A stretch of DNA of 6,118 bases from Candidatus Neoanaerotignum tabaqchaliae (GCA_904420235.1 CAJFUS010000210.1:1-6118); one strand, 5' to 3'; positions 1 through 6,026 are shown, counted from the first letter of the stretch. Made by a program: numbers and translations. Notes: generated from the sequence alone by a model not told the origin.

Positions 1-269
1 CTATATTAACCAGCGTTGAACATATGAACTCTATGCTTGAGATTCTTAAAGGCTATCAAAATGCCGGATATGATATGATTTTATCTGCCCATTCTTCGCC
101 TGAAGGTCAGGACGCCGTAACAGAAAAAATATTATATATAGAAAAGGCAATGGAATTGGCTGAAAGCAGCGAAAACTCTAAGGATTTCATTACGGCAATG
201 AAAGAAAACTTTCCAAGTTATACAGGTGAAAATTATTTGGAAATGTCAGCAAGTTATCTTTATCAATAA
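1..269 (+). CDS. C-terminal part of a probable metallo-beta-lactamase-fold hydrolase (5' truncated by window edge)
   Basis: The frame is open from the window edge to a TAA at 267-269, giving about 88 visible residues, so the true start lies outside the window; the ATG at 24 is probably internal. The visible part shows a helix followed by a strand ending in ILSAHSSP. This resembles the final strand and last metal-site histidine (usually GH) of metallo-beta-lactamase-fold hydrolases; the His codon is at 90-92. An acidic helical tail follows, and then an ending of the type ENFPSYTGENYLEMSA, which I recall from the C-termini of some stand-alone MBL-fold hydrolases. The HxHxDH motif would be upstream and cannot be seen. 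Substrate and role are unknown. The gene converges on the ilv operon and is followed 5 nt later by a strong hairpin. The family call rests on pattern memory of a short segment. Confidence 0.6.
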   Translation, partial: ILTSVEHMNSMLEILKGYQNAGYDMILSAHSSPEGQDAVTEKILYIEKAMELAESSENSKDFITAMKENFPSYTGENYLEMSASYLYQ

Positions 270-274
270 ACCTA

Positions 275-314
275 AAATACCGGCGCACAAGATAAAAACG
301 GTGCGCCGGTATTT
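275..314. terminator. Intrinsic, probably bidirectional terminator between convergent genes
   Basis: A perfect 14-bp inverted repeat, AAATACCGGCGCAC at 275-288 and its complement at 301-314, encloses a 12-nt loop. The GC-rich core with flanking A and T runs gives a 3' U-rich end in both directions. On the plus strand it sits 5 nt after the stop of the truncated gene, the expected place for its terminator. Read on the minus strand it ends GTATTTTAGG and lies about 117 nt past the ilvD stop. It is the only convincing hairpin downstream of ilvD, so it probably ends the ilv transcript too. Plus-strand use is more certain than minus-strand use because the U tracts are short. Confidence 0.8.
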
Positions 315-431
315 CTTGCTTTAAACTGATTTTTCCTCTAATACAGTAAAAAAACTTGTCTAAAAGAAAAATAGTAGTATATATTTTTTCAGAATCTTTC
401 CGAAGATAAGAAACATAAACCTTTAGCTATA
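315..431. other. Intergenic tail downstream of ilvD, no gene seen
   Basis: This AT-rich stretch lies between the convergent-gene hairpin and the ilvD stop. I see no coding region or RNA gene. One weak hairpin (ATCTT-tccg-AAGAT near 395-408) is not followed by a U tract on the minus strand, so it is not called a terminator. The stretch is probably the 3' untranslated region of the ilv mRNA. Confidence 0.5.
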
Positions 432-2099
432 TTATATTTTAGACTCTAAAACAGCTCCCTTGTTTCCAGATGTAACAAGGCTGGCATATCTTGAAAGGTA
501 TCCCGTTGTTATTTTAGGCTCTCTCGGCTTCCAGTTTTTCCTTCTTTCCGCTAATACTTCATCTGAAACATCTATGTTTATGCTGTTGTTGTCTATATCA
601 ATTTTTATAATATCGCCTTCCTCTATTAATGCTATGTTGCCTCCAACAGCGGCCTCCGGCGATACATGTCCTATGGATGCTCCCCTGCTGGCGCCGCTAA
701 AGCGTCCGTCCGTAACAAGGGCTACAGTCTCTCCAAGGCCTCTTCCGGCTATGGCAGATGTAGGAGTAAGCATTTCTCTCATTCCAGGTCCGCCCTTAGG
801 TCCTTCATAGCGTATGACAACAACATCGCCAGGATTTATCTTTCCTCCGTTTATGGCCTCAACAGCATCCTCCTCGCAGTCGAATACTCTTGCTGGACCT
901 TCATGCTTAAGCATTTCAGGCACAACGGCTGAACGTTTTACAACACAGGAATCTGGAGCCAAGTTGCCCTTTAAAACGGCTATGCCTCCGGTTTTGCTGT
1001 AAGGATTGCTTACAGGGCGTATAATATCCGGATTTTTGTTTTCCACACCCTTTATGTTCTCTCCAACGGTTTTTCCCGTACATGTAATGCAGTCTGTATT
1101 CAAAAGACCCAATTTATTTATTTCATTCATAACGGCATAAATTCCGCCGGCCTCGTTAAGTTCTTCTATATAAGAGTGTCCGGCCGGAGCCAAATGGCAC
1201 AAGTTAGGCGTTTTTTTACTTATATCGTTAGCTACCTCAGGGCTAAGTTCAATTCCGCACTCGTGGGCTATGGCAGGCAAATGAAGCATGCTGTTTGTTG
1301 AACAGCCAAGGGCCATATCTATTGTAAGAGCGTTTATAAAGGCTTCTTTAGTCATTATATCTCTTGGCCTTATATCTTTTTTAAGAAGCTCCATAACAGC
1401 CATTCCGGCGTGTCTGGCAAGCTTAAGCCTTTCAGAGTAAACGGCCGGTATTGTTCCGTTTCCTCTCAAACCCATTCCAAGAACCTCAGTAAGGCAGTTC
1501 ATGCTGTTGGCCGTATACATTCCGGAGCAGGAACCGCATGTTGGGCATGCCTTATGTTCAAACTCAAGCAGTTTTTCCTCGTCTATAATTCCGCCGTGAT
1601 ATGCTCCTACAGCCTCAAACATACTTGAAAGACTTGTTTTCTCCCCGCCTACACGTCCGGCAAGCATAGGTCCGCCGCTTACAAAAACTGTAGGCACGTT
1701 AATTCTGGCAGCCGCCATAAGAAGTCCGGGAACATTTTTATCGCAGTTTGGAACCATAACAAGGGCATCAAAAGCATGGGCAATAGCCATTGCCTCTGTT
1801 GAGTCGGCTATAAGCTCCCTCGTAACAAGGGAGTATTTCATACCCACATGGCCCATTGCTATTCCATCACAAACGGCTATGGCCGGAAAAACAACCGGCA
1901 TTCCGCCAGCCATGGCAACGCCTATTTTTACGGCTTCCACAATTTTATCTATATTCATGTGCCCCGGAACAATCTCGTTATATGAACTTACAATGCCAAC
2001 AAGAGGCTTTTGCATGTCCTCCTCTGTAAATCCAAGGGCGTTAAATAACGACCTTTGCGGGGCTCTGTCAAGGCCCTTTTTTACGGAATCGCTTTTCAT
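432..2099 (-). CDS. ilvD: Dihydroxy-acid dehydratase
   Basis: IlvD dehydrates 2,3-dihydroxy-isovalerate and 2,3-dihydroxy-3-methylvalerate to the corresponding 2-oxo acids. This is the third common step of branched-chain amino acid synthesis, in the cytosol. The 555-residue protein is complete and of usual length for the shorter bacterial form (E. coli IlvD is about 616). Visible motifs are VPGH near residue 44, AVCDGIAMGH at 75-84, PNCDK with Cys119, CPTCGSC at 185-191 followed by SGMYTANSMNC, and DGRFSG at 464-469. Cys119 and the 185-191 cluster are the iron-sulfur ligand regions, and Ser468 matches the proposed catalytic serine. Substrate and Mg-binding stretches such as RYEGPKGGPGM (430-440) are intact. 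The start is supported by GGGGAG 10 nt upstream. It is the last gene of the operon, 33 nt after ilvC. The iron-sulfur cluster makes the enzyme likely to be oxygen-sensitive. Confidence 0.97.
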   Translation of the reverse strand: MKSDSVKKGLDRAPQRSLFNALGFTEEDMQKPLVGIVSSYNEIVPGHMNIDKIVEAVKIGVAMAGGMPVVFPAIAVCDGIAMGHVGMKYSLVTRELIADSTEAMAIAHAFDALVMVPNCDKNVPGLLMAAARINVPTVFVSGGPMLAGRVGGEKTSLSSMFEAVGAYHGGIIDEEKLLEFEHKACPTCGSCSGMYTANSMNCLTEVLGMGLRGNGTIPAVYSERLKLARHAGMAVMELLKKDIRPRDIMTKEAFINALTIDMALGCSTNSMLHLPAIAHECGIELSPEVANDISKKTPNLCHLAPAGHSYIEELNEAGGIYAVMNEINKLGLLNTDCITCTGKTVGENIKGVENKNPDIIRPVSNPYSKTGGIAVLKGNLAPDSCVVKRSAVVPEMLKHEGPARVFDCEEDAVEAINGGKINPGDVVVIRYEGPKGGPGMREMLTPTSAIAGRGLGETVALVTDGRFSGASRGASIGHVSPEAAVGGNIALIEEGDIIKIDIDNNSINIDVSDEVLAERRKNWKPREPKITTGYLSRYASLVTSGNKGAVLESKI

Positions 2100-2132
2100 A
2101 TGTAAAATTCTCCCCTTCCAACTATATAATTT

Positions 2133-3119
2133 TTATTTCATTCTCATATGGCTTCTAAGCTCGGCGCCAACTTTCTCTGAAAGGTGCTCCTTCTGAATCC
2201 TTCTCATAGCGTTGAAGTGAGGACGATTGGCTTGATTTTCAAGTATCCAGTCTTTAGCGAAATTGCCTTGCTGAATGTCGGCAAGTATTCCTCTCATGGC
2301 TTTTCTTGTTTCTTCTGTTATAATCTTAGGGCCTGCTGTGTAATCTCCATATTCGGCAGTGTCACTTATGGAGTTTCTCATAAAGCCCATTCCTTCTTTA
2401 ACAACAAGGTCTATAATAAGCTTCATTTCATGCATACACTCAAAATAGGCGCTTTCTGGCTGGTATCCGGCTTCTACAAGAGTGTCAAATCCGGCTTTCA
2501 TAAGGGCACATACACCGCCGCATAATACAGCCTGCTCACCAAAAAGGTCTGTTTCCGTTTCCTCCTTAAATGTTGTCTCAAGCACTCCGGCTCTTGTTCC
2601 TCCTATGGCGTCGGCATAAGCAAGTGCAATGTCTTTAGCGTGACCGCTTACGTCCTGATATACGGCTATAAGCATTGGAACGCCGAAATCTTCAAGGAAC
2701 TGGCTTCTTACAGTATGTCCGGGAGCTTTAGGGGCAACCATTATAACATCAACGTCACTTGGAGGAACTATCTGTCCAAAATGTATATTAAATCCATGAG
2801 CAAAAGCAAGGGTAGCGCCTTTTTTAAGGTTTGGCTTTATTTCATTATTGTAAAGCTTAGCTTGTATCTCATCATTTACAAGAACCATTACAACGTCAGC
2901 ATCTTTTACCGCCTCGCCTGTATTCTTAACTTTAAGTCCGGCTTCCTCAGCTCTTTTTTTACTTTTTGAGCCTTCATAAAGTCCTACCGTAACATCAACT
3001 CCGTTATCCTTAAGATTAAGGGCATGGGCGTGACCTTGGCTGCCATAGCCTATTATTGTTACCTTTTTATCCGCTATAAATTCCCTCTTTGCATCGCTTT
3101 CATAATACATTTTAGCCAT
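2133..3119 (-). CDS. ilvC: Ketol-acid reductoisomerase (class I, short form)
   Basis: IlvC catalyses Mg-dependent alkyl migration and NAD(P)H-dependent reduction of 2-acetolactate or 2-aceto-2-hydroxybutyrate to the dihydroxy acid, the second common step. With the start at 3119 the protein has 328 residues, normal for class I. Residues 24-29 (GYGSQG) form the Rossmann dinucleotide loop. Ser51 and Ser53 in the following beta2-alphaB loop (LYEGSKSK) fit NADPH phosphate binding, although the position before E49 is Tyr48 where Arg is common. Catalytic His108 (AHGFNIHFG), Lys131 (APKAPGH), metal ligands Asp191 and Glu195 (TDLFGEQ), Glu227 and Glu231, and the ISDTAEYGDY substrate loop are all present. 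An ATG nine bases upstream (3128) is in frame, but the AAGGAG would then be only 1 nt away; from 3119 it is 10 nt away. It lies 48 nt after ilvN and 33 nt before ilvD. Sequence alone does not settle the NADPH versus NADH preference. Confidence 0.97.
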   Translation of the reverse strand: MAKMYYESDAKREFIADKKVTIIGYGSQGHAHALNLKDNGVDVTVGLYEGSKSKKRAEEAGLKVKNTGEAVKDADVVMVLVNDEIQAKLYNNEIKPNLKKGATLAFAHGFNIHFGQIVPPSDVDVIMVAPKAPGHTVRSQFLEDFGVPMLIAVYQDVSGHAKDIALAYADAIGGTRAGVLETTFKEETETDLFGEQAVLCGGVCALMKAGFDTLVEAGYQPESAYFECMHEMKLIIDLVVKEGMGFMRNSISDTAEYGDYTAGPKIITEETRKAMRGILADIQQGNFAKDWILENQANRPHFNAMRRIQKEHLSEKVGAELRSHMRMK

Positions 3120-3129
3120 AATTATCATT

Positions 3130-3135
3130 CTCCTT
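3130..3135 (-). promoter_or_regulatory. Shine-Dalgarno site that decides the ilvC start
   Basis: AAGGAG on the minus strand lies 10 nt before the ATG at 3119 but only 1 nt before the in-frame ATG at 3128. The spacing favours the inner start, which also gives a normal MAKMYYES-type N-terminus. Confidence 0.75.
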
Positions 3136-3167
3136 TTTTAGTTTTATTTGTATTTTAATAAAAATAA

Positions 3168-3689
3168 TTATGCTGTTTTAATTCCGGGCACATCGTCCGT
3201 AAGACATTTTTTGCCTCTTTCAACGGCTATAAGACCTGTGCGGCAAAACTCAAGTATGTCATAATCCTTTATATAGTTTAGAAATGCGTCTATTTTGCTT
3301 GTCTCGCCTGTAAGCTCAACGCACACAGAACCTGGAGACATATCAACAACCTTACTTCTGAAAACCGATGAAGCGTCCAGCACTTCTCTAAGCTTTTCTC
3401 CGGTAGCCCCTATTTTTACTATAAGCAGTTCCCTAAGTATAGTGTTTTCAGGGTGCATAAGTTCAACCTTTTTAACATCATAGAGCTTTGAAAGCTGTTT
3501 AAGCATCTGGTCTTTTTTGCGGCTGTCTCCGCTGGCCGTTATGGTTATTCTGGCATATTTATTATTTTCTGTTTTTCCCGACGTAAATGTATCTACATTA
3601 AAATCTCTTTGGCTGAAAAGGGACGCAATTCTTGTCATAACTCCCGGCTGATTTGTAACAAGTATAGACACCGAAAATTTCTCATTCAT
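3168..3689 (-). CDS. ilvN: Acetohydroxyacid synthase, small regulatory subunit
   Basis: This subunit binds the catalytic subunit, raises its activity and gives feedback inhibition, usually by valine. The 173-residue protein is full length (E. coli IlvH is 163). An ACT domain covers about residues 6-78 (SILVTNQPGVMTRIASLFSQ onward), and the small-subunit C-terminal domain covers about 86-158 (LRELLIVKIGATG to LIAVERG). By counting against E. coli IlvH, Asn13, Gly16 and Asn31 match Asn11, Gly14 and Asn29, positions where E. coli changes relieve valine inhibition. This enzyme is therefore probably feedback-sensitive, though the effector is inferred. A strong AAGGAGG lies 9 nt upstream of the ATG. 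It starts 28 nt after ilvB, as expected for co-produced subunits. I use ilvN for the operon partner of ilvB; the name ilvH is equally used. Confidence 0.95.
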   Translation of the reverse strand: MNEKFSVSILVTNQPGVMTRIASLFSQRDFNVDTFTSGKTENNKYARITITASGDSRKKDQMLKQLSKLYDVKKVELMHPENTILRELLIVKIGATGEKLREVLDASSVFRSKVVDMSPGSVCVELTGETSKIDAFLNYIKDYDILEFCRTGLIAVERGKKCLTDDVPGIKTA

Positions 3690-3717
3690 AATTTATATCC
3701 TCCTTTAAAACCGATAT

Positions 3718-5376
3718 TTAAGATAATATTATGTTTTCAACAGAACCGTTTGGAGGAACCATCGGCAGAACGTTTTCCTCCTCCGGCACAATGCATTCTA
3801 TAACACATGGTGTGTTTACACTAAATGCCTCATCAAGAGCTCTTTCAAGTTCATCTACATTAAAAGCTCTAAATCCCTTAGCTCCAAAGGCGTCAGCAAG
3901 TTTAACAAAATCCGTTTTCCTGTCTGGAACGGTTGCCATAAATCTTTTTTCAAAAAACAAACTCTGCCACTGGCGTATCATTCCAAGACGCTTATTGTTA
4001 AGTATAACAACCGTTATAGGAAGTTTTTCAACAACGGCTGTGGCAAGCTCATTAAGGTTCATTCCAAAGCTTCCATCACCTGTAAAAAGCACTGTCCGTT
4101 TTTTGTTCGCCAGTGAAGCTCCTATTGAGGCTCCCATTCCATATCCCATTGTTCCGAGGCCGCCGCTTGTAAAATGAGTTCTCGGTTTTTTAAATTTATA
4201 ATATTGAGCAACCCACATTTGATGCTGACCTACATCAGTGGCTATGTTTGTGTCAGGACCAGCTTTTTTGTTAACCGTTCTTATAACATCCCAAGGCATC
4301 ATACACTCCGATTTTTTTGCTCCGGCTGCTTCTTCTGTTTTAAACTTGTTGACCTCATCACTCCAAGCTTCATGTTTCTTCTCATCAATATTGTCAAGTA
4401 TATATTTAAGTGATGATTTAAGATTTCCGGCTATTTGAAGAAAAGCATCTATATTTTTCCCCTGCTCCGCTGGGTCTATATCAAGATGTATTATTTTTGC
4501 TCCCGGAGCAAATTTCATTTTATTTCCTGTAGCCCGTTCGCTGAATCTTACTCCGGCCGCTATAACAACGTCAGCCCTTGTAAATACCTTAGTAGCGGCA
4601 TATCTGCCGTGCATTCCGTTCATTCCCAAATGCCTTGGGCTATCACAGTCCATAGCCGAAAGCCCCATCATTGAAAATGAAACAAAAGCGTCGGCTTTTT
4701 CCGCAATGGGCTCTATGAATTCCGAACAGTTGCCGTTTATAACTCCGCCGCCACAAAAAATAAGTGGCCTTTCGCTTTTATTTATAAGTTCAACAGCCTT
4801 TGAAAGAAGTTCCATACTGGGCTCTGGTTCCTCTGTTTTCTCAACAGCCGGCCTGTTTTCAAACTCAACTTCCTCAATTTGGACATTTTTAGGAATGTCT
4901 ACAAGCACAGGGCCTGGCCTTCCGCTTTTAGCCACTCTAAAAGCTTCTCTAAGTATATCAGCCAATGTTTCAACCGATTTTACAAGAAAGCTGTGCTTTG
5001 TTACTGGTATCGACAACCCTATGGCGTCAACCTCTTGAAAACTGTCTGTTCCTATAAGCTCCATGGGTACATTTCCGGTGATGGCTACAACAGGTATTGA
5101 GTCAGCCTTTGCTGTTGCCAAACCAGTTATAAGGTTCGTAGCCCCAGGGCCGCTTGTTGCTATGCAAACGCCTACTTTTCCGCTGGCTCTACTGTATCCG
5201 TCAGCGGCATGGGAAGCTCCTTGCTCATGGGCCGTAAGCACATGATGAATTCGGTCTTTATATCTGTAAAGGGAATCATATATATTTAAAACCTGCCCTC
5301 CCGGGTAACCAAAAACCGTATTAACTCCTTGCTCGCAAAGAACCTCCATTATTACGTCACAGCCCTTAAGTCGCAT
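3718..5376 (-). CDS. ilvB: Acetohydroxyacid (acetolactate) synthase, large catalytic subunit
   Basis: IlvB condenses two pyruvates to 2-acetolactate, or pyruvate and 2-oxobutyrate to 2-aceto-2-hydroxybutyrate, the first common step of branched-chain amino acid synthesis. It is a 552-residue ThDP- and FAD-dependent enzyme. The N-terminal pyrimidine-binding domain carries FGYPGG (22-27) and the ThDP-activating Glu51 in AHEQGASHAADGYSR. The central domain carries the FAD-type stretch GVRFSERATG (275-284), a variant of the common ARFDDRVTG. The C-terminal ThDP/Mg domain runs from GDG at 433-435 to NN at 460-461. The RQWQ motif with Trp470, next to the channel where AHAS herbicides bind in other species, supports biosynthetic AHAS over catabolic AlsS, as do the adjacent regulatory subunit and ilvCD. 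An AAAGGAG 7 nt before the ATG sets the start. It is the first enzyme gene of the operon, directly after the attenuator leader. Confidence 0.97.
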   Translation of the reverse strand: MRLKGCDVIMEVLCEQGVNTVFGYPGGQVLNIYDSLYRYKDRIHHVLTAHEQGASHAADGYSRASGKVGVCIATSGPGATNLITGLATAKADSIPVVAITGNVPMELIGTDSFQEVDAIGLSIPVTKHSFLVKSVETLADILREAFRVAKSGRPGPVLVDIPKNVQIEEVEFENRPAVEKTEEPEPSMELLSKAVELINKSERPLIFCGGGVINGNCSEFIEPIAEKADAFVSFSMMGLSAMDCDSPRHLGMNGMHGRYAATKVFTRADVVIAAGVRFSERATGNKMKFAPGAKIIHLDIDPAEQGKNIDAFLQIAGNLKSSLKYILDNIDEKKHEAWSDEVNKFKTEEAAGAKKSECMMPWDVIRTVNKKAGPDTNIATDVGQHQMWVAQYYKFKKPRTHFTSGGLGTMGYGMGASIGASLANKKRTVLFTGDGSFGMNLNELATAVVEKLPITVVILNNKRLGMIRQWQSLFFEKRFMATVPDRKTDFVKLADAFGAKGFRAFNVDELERALDEAFSVNTPCVIECIVPEEENVLPMVPPNGSVENIILS

Positions 5377-5423
5377 ATAAAAACTCCTTTCAAACAGTAT
5401 ACTTTTTACATTCCATGTTAAAC

Positions 5424-5459
5424 AAAAAAGCCGTATCAGCGATTGGCTGATACGGCTTT
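5424..5459 (-). terminator. Leader (attenuator) terminator upstream of ilvB
   Basis: On the minus strand AAAGCCGTATCAGC (5459-5446) pairs perfectly with GCTGATACGGCTTT (5440-5427) around the loop CAATC. This gives a 14-bp stem with an 11-bp GC-containing core, followed by an unbroken run of six T at 5429-5424. It lies 47 nt before the ilvB start and 17 nt after the leader peptide stop, inside the transcript rather than at the end of any gene. That is the position of an attenuator. Its 5' arm is complementary to an upstream segment (see the antiterminator entry). Confidence 0.92.
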
Positions 5460-5521
5460 AAGGTTATATTAGTGTTTTAAACCAGTGCCATTTTAAATTT
5501 GCCAAACCGCTTTTTATCAAC
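5446..5521 (-). promoter_or_regulatory. Antiterminator pairing (segments 2:3) of the ilv attenuator
   Basis: Segment 2 is GTTGATA (5521-5515), then a five-base bulge AAAAG, then CGGTTT (5509-5504). It can pair with AAGCCGTATCAGC (5458-5446), which is almost the entire 5' arm of the terminator. Thirteen pairs form, two of them G-U, and they are continuous on the terminator side. Forming this helix excludes the terminator, so transcription would continue into ilvB. The pairing was found by eye and no folding energy was computed. Confidence 0.75.
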
Positions 5522-5593
5522 ACAAATAGCCTCATCAATAATGATGAGGTTAATAATGCTAATAATGACTATGGCAAAATTAAAATTAAGCAT
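5477..5593 (-). CDS. ilvL: Branched-chain amino acid leader peptide (attenuator peptide)
   Basis: This 38-codon frame is not a conventional gene. It opens MLNFNFAIVIISIINL and contains nine Ile (residues 8, 10, 11, 13, 14, 17, 18, 19, 23), three Leu and three Val, followed by a basic tail (KKRFGKFK) and a TAA. A strong Shine-Dalgarno AAGGAG lies 9 nt before the ATG, so translation is likely. It sits about 75 nt into the predicted leader RNA and 100 nt before ilvB. The Ile run lies on the 5' strand of a hairpin that competes with the antiterminator. By analogy with the ilv leaders of enteric bacteria, ribosome stalling on Ile codons when charged tRNA-Ile is scarce would favour read-through into ilvBNCD. 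The peptide itself probably has no other function. The gene symbol is by role, not by sequence match. Confidence 0.85.
   Translation of the reverse strand: MLNFNFAIVIISIINLIIIDEAICVDKKRFGKFKMALV
5514..5556 (-). promoter_or_regulatory. Protector hairpin (segments 1:2) overlapping the Ile codons
   Basis: Inside the leader reading frame TTATTAAC (5556-5549) can pair with GTTGATAA (5521-5514), eight pairs including one G-U. It encloses a second stem, CTCATC (5548-5543) with GATGAG (5536-5531), around the loop ATTATT. A 9-nt bulge separates the stems on the 3' side. The outer stem uses the same GTTGATA that the antiterminator needs, so the two are mutually exclusive. Its 5' strand is made of Ile, Asn, Leu and Ile codons, so a ribosome paused there would disrupt it. 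The inner stem alone could act as a polymerase pause hairpin. Confidence 0.65.
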
Positions 5594-5602
5594 TAGTATT
5601 AT

Positions 5603-5608
5603 CTCCTT
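5603..5608 (-). promoter_or_regulatory. Shine-Dalgarno site of the leader peptide
   Basis: AAGGAG on the minus strand lies 9 nt ahead of the leader ATG at 5593. Its strength and spacing equal those of the structural genes, which supports the short frame being translated. Confidence 0.8.
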
Positions 5609-5674
5609 ACAAAATTTATAAATATGCCACATAAATGGCGCTGAAATAAGTTACAAAAACATTAATTAAATTGA

Positions 5675-5703
5675 AGTATAAATATAAAACTCTATTTTGT
5701 CAA
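5675..5703 (-). promoter_or_regulatory. ilv operon promoter (vegetative sigma type)
   Basis: On the minus strand a perfect -35 box TTGACA (5703-5698) is followed after exactly 17 bp by TATACT (5680-5675), one base from the -10 consensus. Transcription should start near 5668, giving a 5' untranslated region of about 75 nt before the leader peptide and a leader RNA of about 290 nt before ilvB. The DNA just upstream of the -35 is rich in A and T runs, which could act as an UP element. I see no convincing operator. Confidence 0.82.
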
Positions 5704-5777
5704 TATTTTATTTGAAAATTTCATCATCAAAATTTTTAATAAAATCAATTATAAATTTTGAATTGACATTATAAACC
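5704..5777. other. AT-rich spacer upstream of the ilv promoter
   Basis: Very AT-rich DNA between the second rrn-side hairpin and the -35 box. It holds no coding region. A loose CodY-like sequence near 5711-5725 was considered and not accepted. A regulator-binding site cannot be excluded by eye. Confidence 0.4.
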
Positions 5778-5804
5778 AAAACTACCCGCTAAGCGGGTAG
5801 TTTT
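5778..5804. terminator. Second hairpin after the rrn/tRNA unit, possible back-up terminator
   Basis: AAAACTACCCGC (5778-5789) and GCGGGTAGTTTT (5793-5804) form a perfect 12-bp stem with a 3-nt loop. It is symmetrical, with four T after the stem in either direction. It lies directly downstream of the first terminator of the rRNA/tRNA transcript and upstream of the ilv promoter, so it probably insulates ilv from rRNA transcription. The short T tract makes it weaker than its neighbour. Confidence 0.65.
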
Positions 5805-5811
5805 CGTTATA

Positions 5812-5860
5812 CAACAAAAAAACCGCCAAAACCTTAAAAACTAAGGATTTAAGCGGTTTT
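5812..5860 (-). terminator. Intrinsic terminator of the rRNA-tRNA transcript
   Basis: On the minus strand AAAACCGC (5860-5853) pairs with GCGGTTTT, with an inner CCTTA/TAAGG stem between them. The structure is followed by a run of eight T. It starts 7 nt after the end of the initiator tRNA, the expected place to end the 23S-tRNA transcript. Confidence 0.85.
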
Positions 5861-5867
5861 ACATAAA

Positions 5868-5941
<74 letters not shown>

Positions 5942-5953
5942 ATATTAAAATAC

Positions 5954-6026
5954 AGCCGATGAACGGACTCGAACCGTTAACCTGCTGATTACAAGTCAGC
6001 TGCTCTGCCAATTGAGCCACATCGGC
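5954..6026 (-). tRNA. tRNA-Thr (anticodon UGU)
   Basis: The 73-nt cloverleaf has acceptor stem GCCGATG/CATCGGC, anticodon stem GCTGA/TCAGC enclosing CTTGTAA with anticodon TGT (reads ACA and related Thr codons), and T loop GGTTCGAGTCC. No CCA is encoded. It starts about 52 nt after the 23S rRNA end and is almost certainly processed from the rRNA transcript. Confidence 0.95.

Noticed and set aside
395..408. ATCTT-tccg-AAGAT hairpin as the ilvD terminator
   Set aside because: The stem is only 5 bp and is not followed by a T run on the minus strand.
3120..3128. ilvC starting at the upstream ATG (adds MII)
   Set aside because: The Shine-Dalgarno site would be only 1 nt from that ATG; the next ATG has 10-nt spacing and a family-like N-terminus.
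460..5245. Plus-strand open frames of 60-148 codons opposite ilvD, ilvC, ilvN and ilvB
   Set aside because: They lie antisense to intact, well-recognised genes, are low-complexity Ser/Leu/Phe-rich translations, and show no family features; they are shadows of the real genes.
5477..5593. The short hydrophobic peptide as a type I toxin
   Set aside because: A hydrophobic Ile-rich start with a basic tail resembles such toxins. However, it is co-directional and close to ilvB, its codons lie in the attenuator pairing segments, and no antisense RNA promoter was recognised opposite it.
5377..5668. T-box or other aminoacyl-tRNA-sensing leader upstream of ilvB
   Set aside because: No AGGGTGG...CCGCG-type T-box sequence and no specifier-loop stem could be seen; the competing pairings are explained by the leader-peptide attenuator.
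5711..5725. CodY-box-like sequence (AATTTTC...) upstream of the ilv -35 on the minus strand
   Set aside because: It differs from AATTTTCWGAAAATT at four positions and lies in DNA so rich in A and T runs that such matches are expected by chance.
5768..5773. TATAAT on the minus strand as a second ilv promoter
   Set aside because: The position 17 bp upstream falls inside the second hairpin and has no -35 resemblance; the promoter at 5703-5675 is far better.
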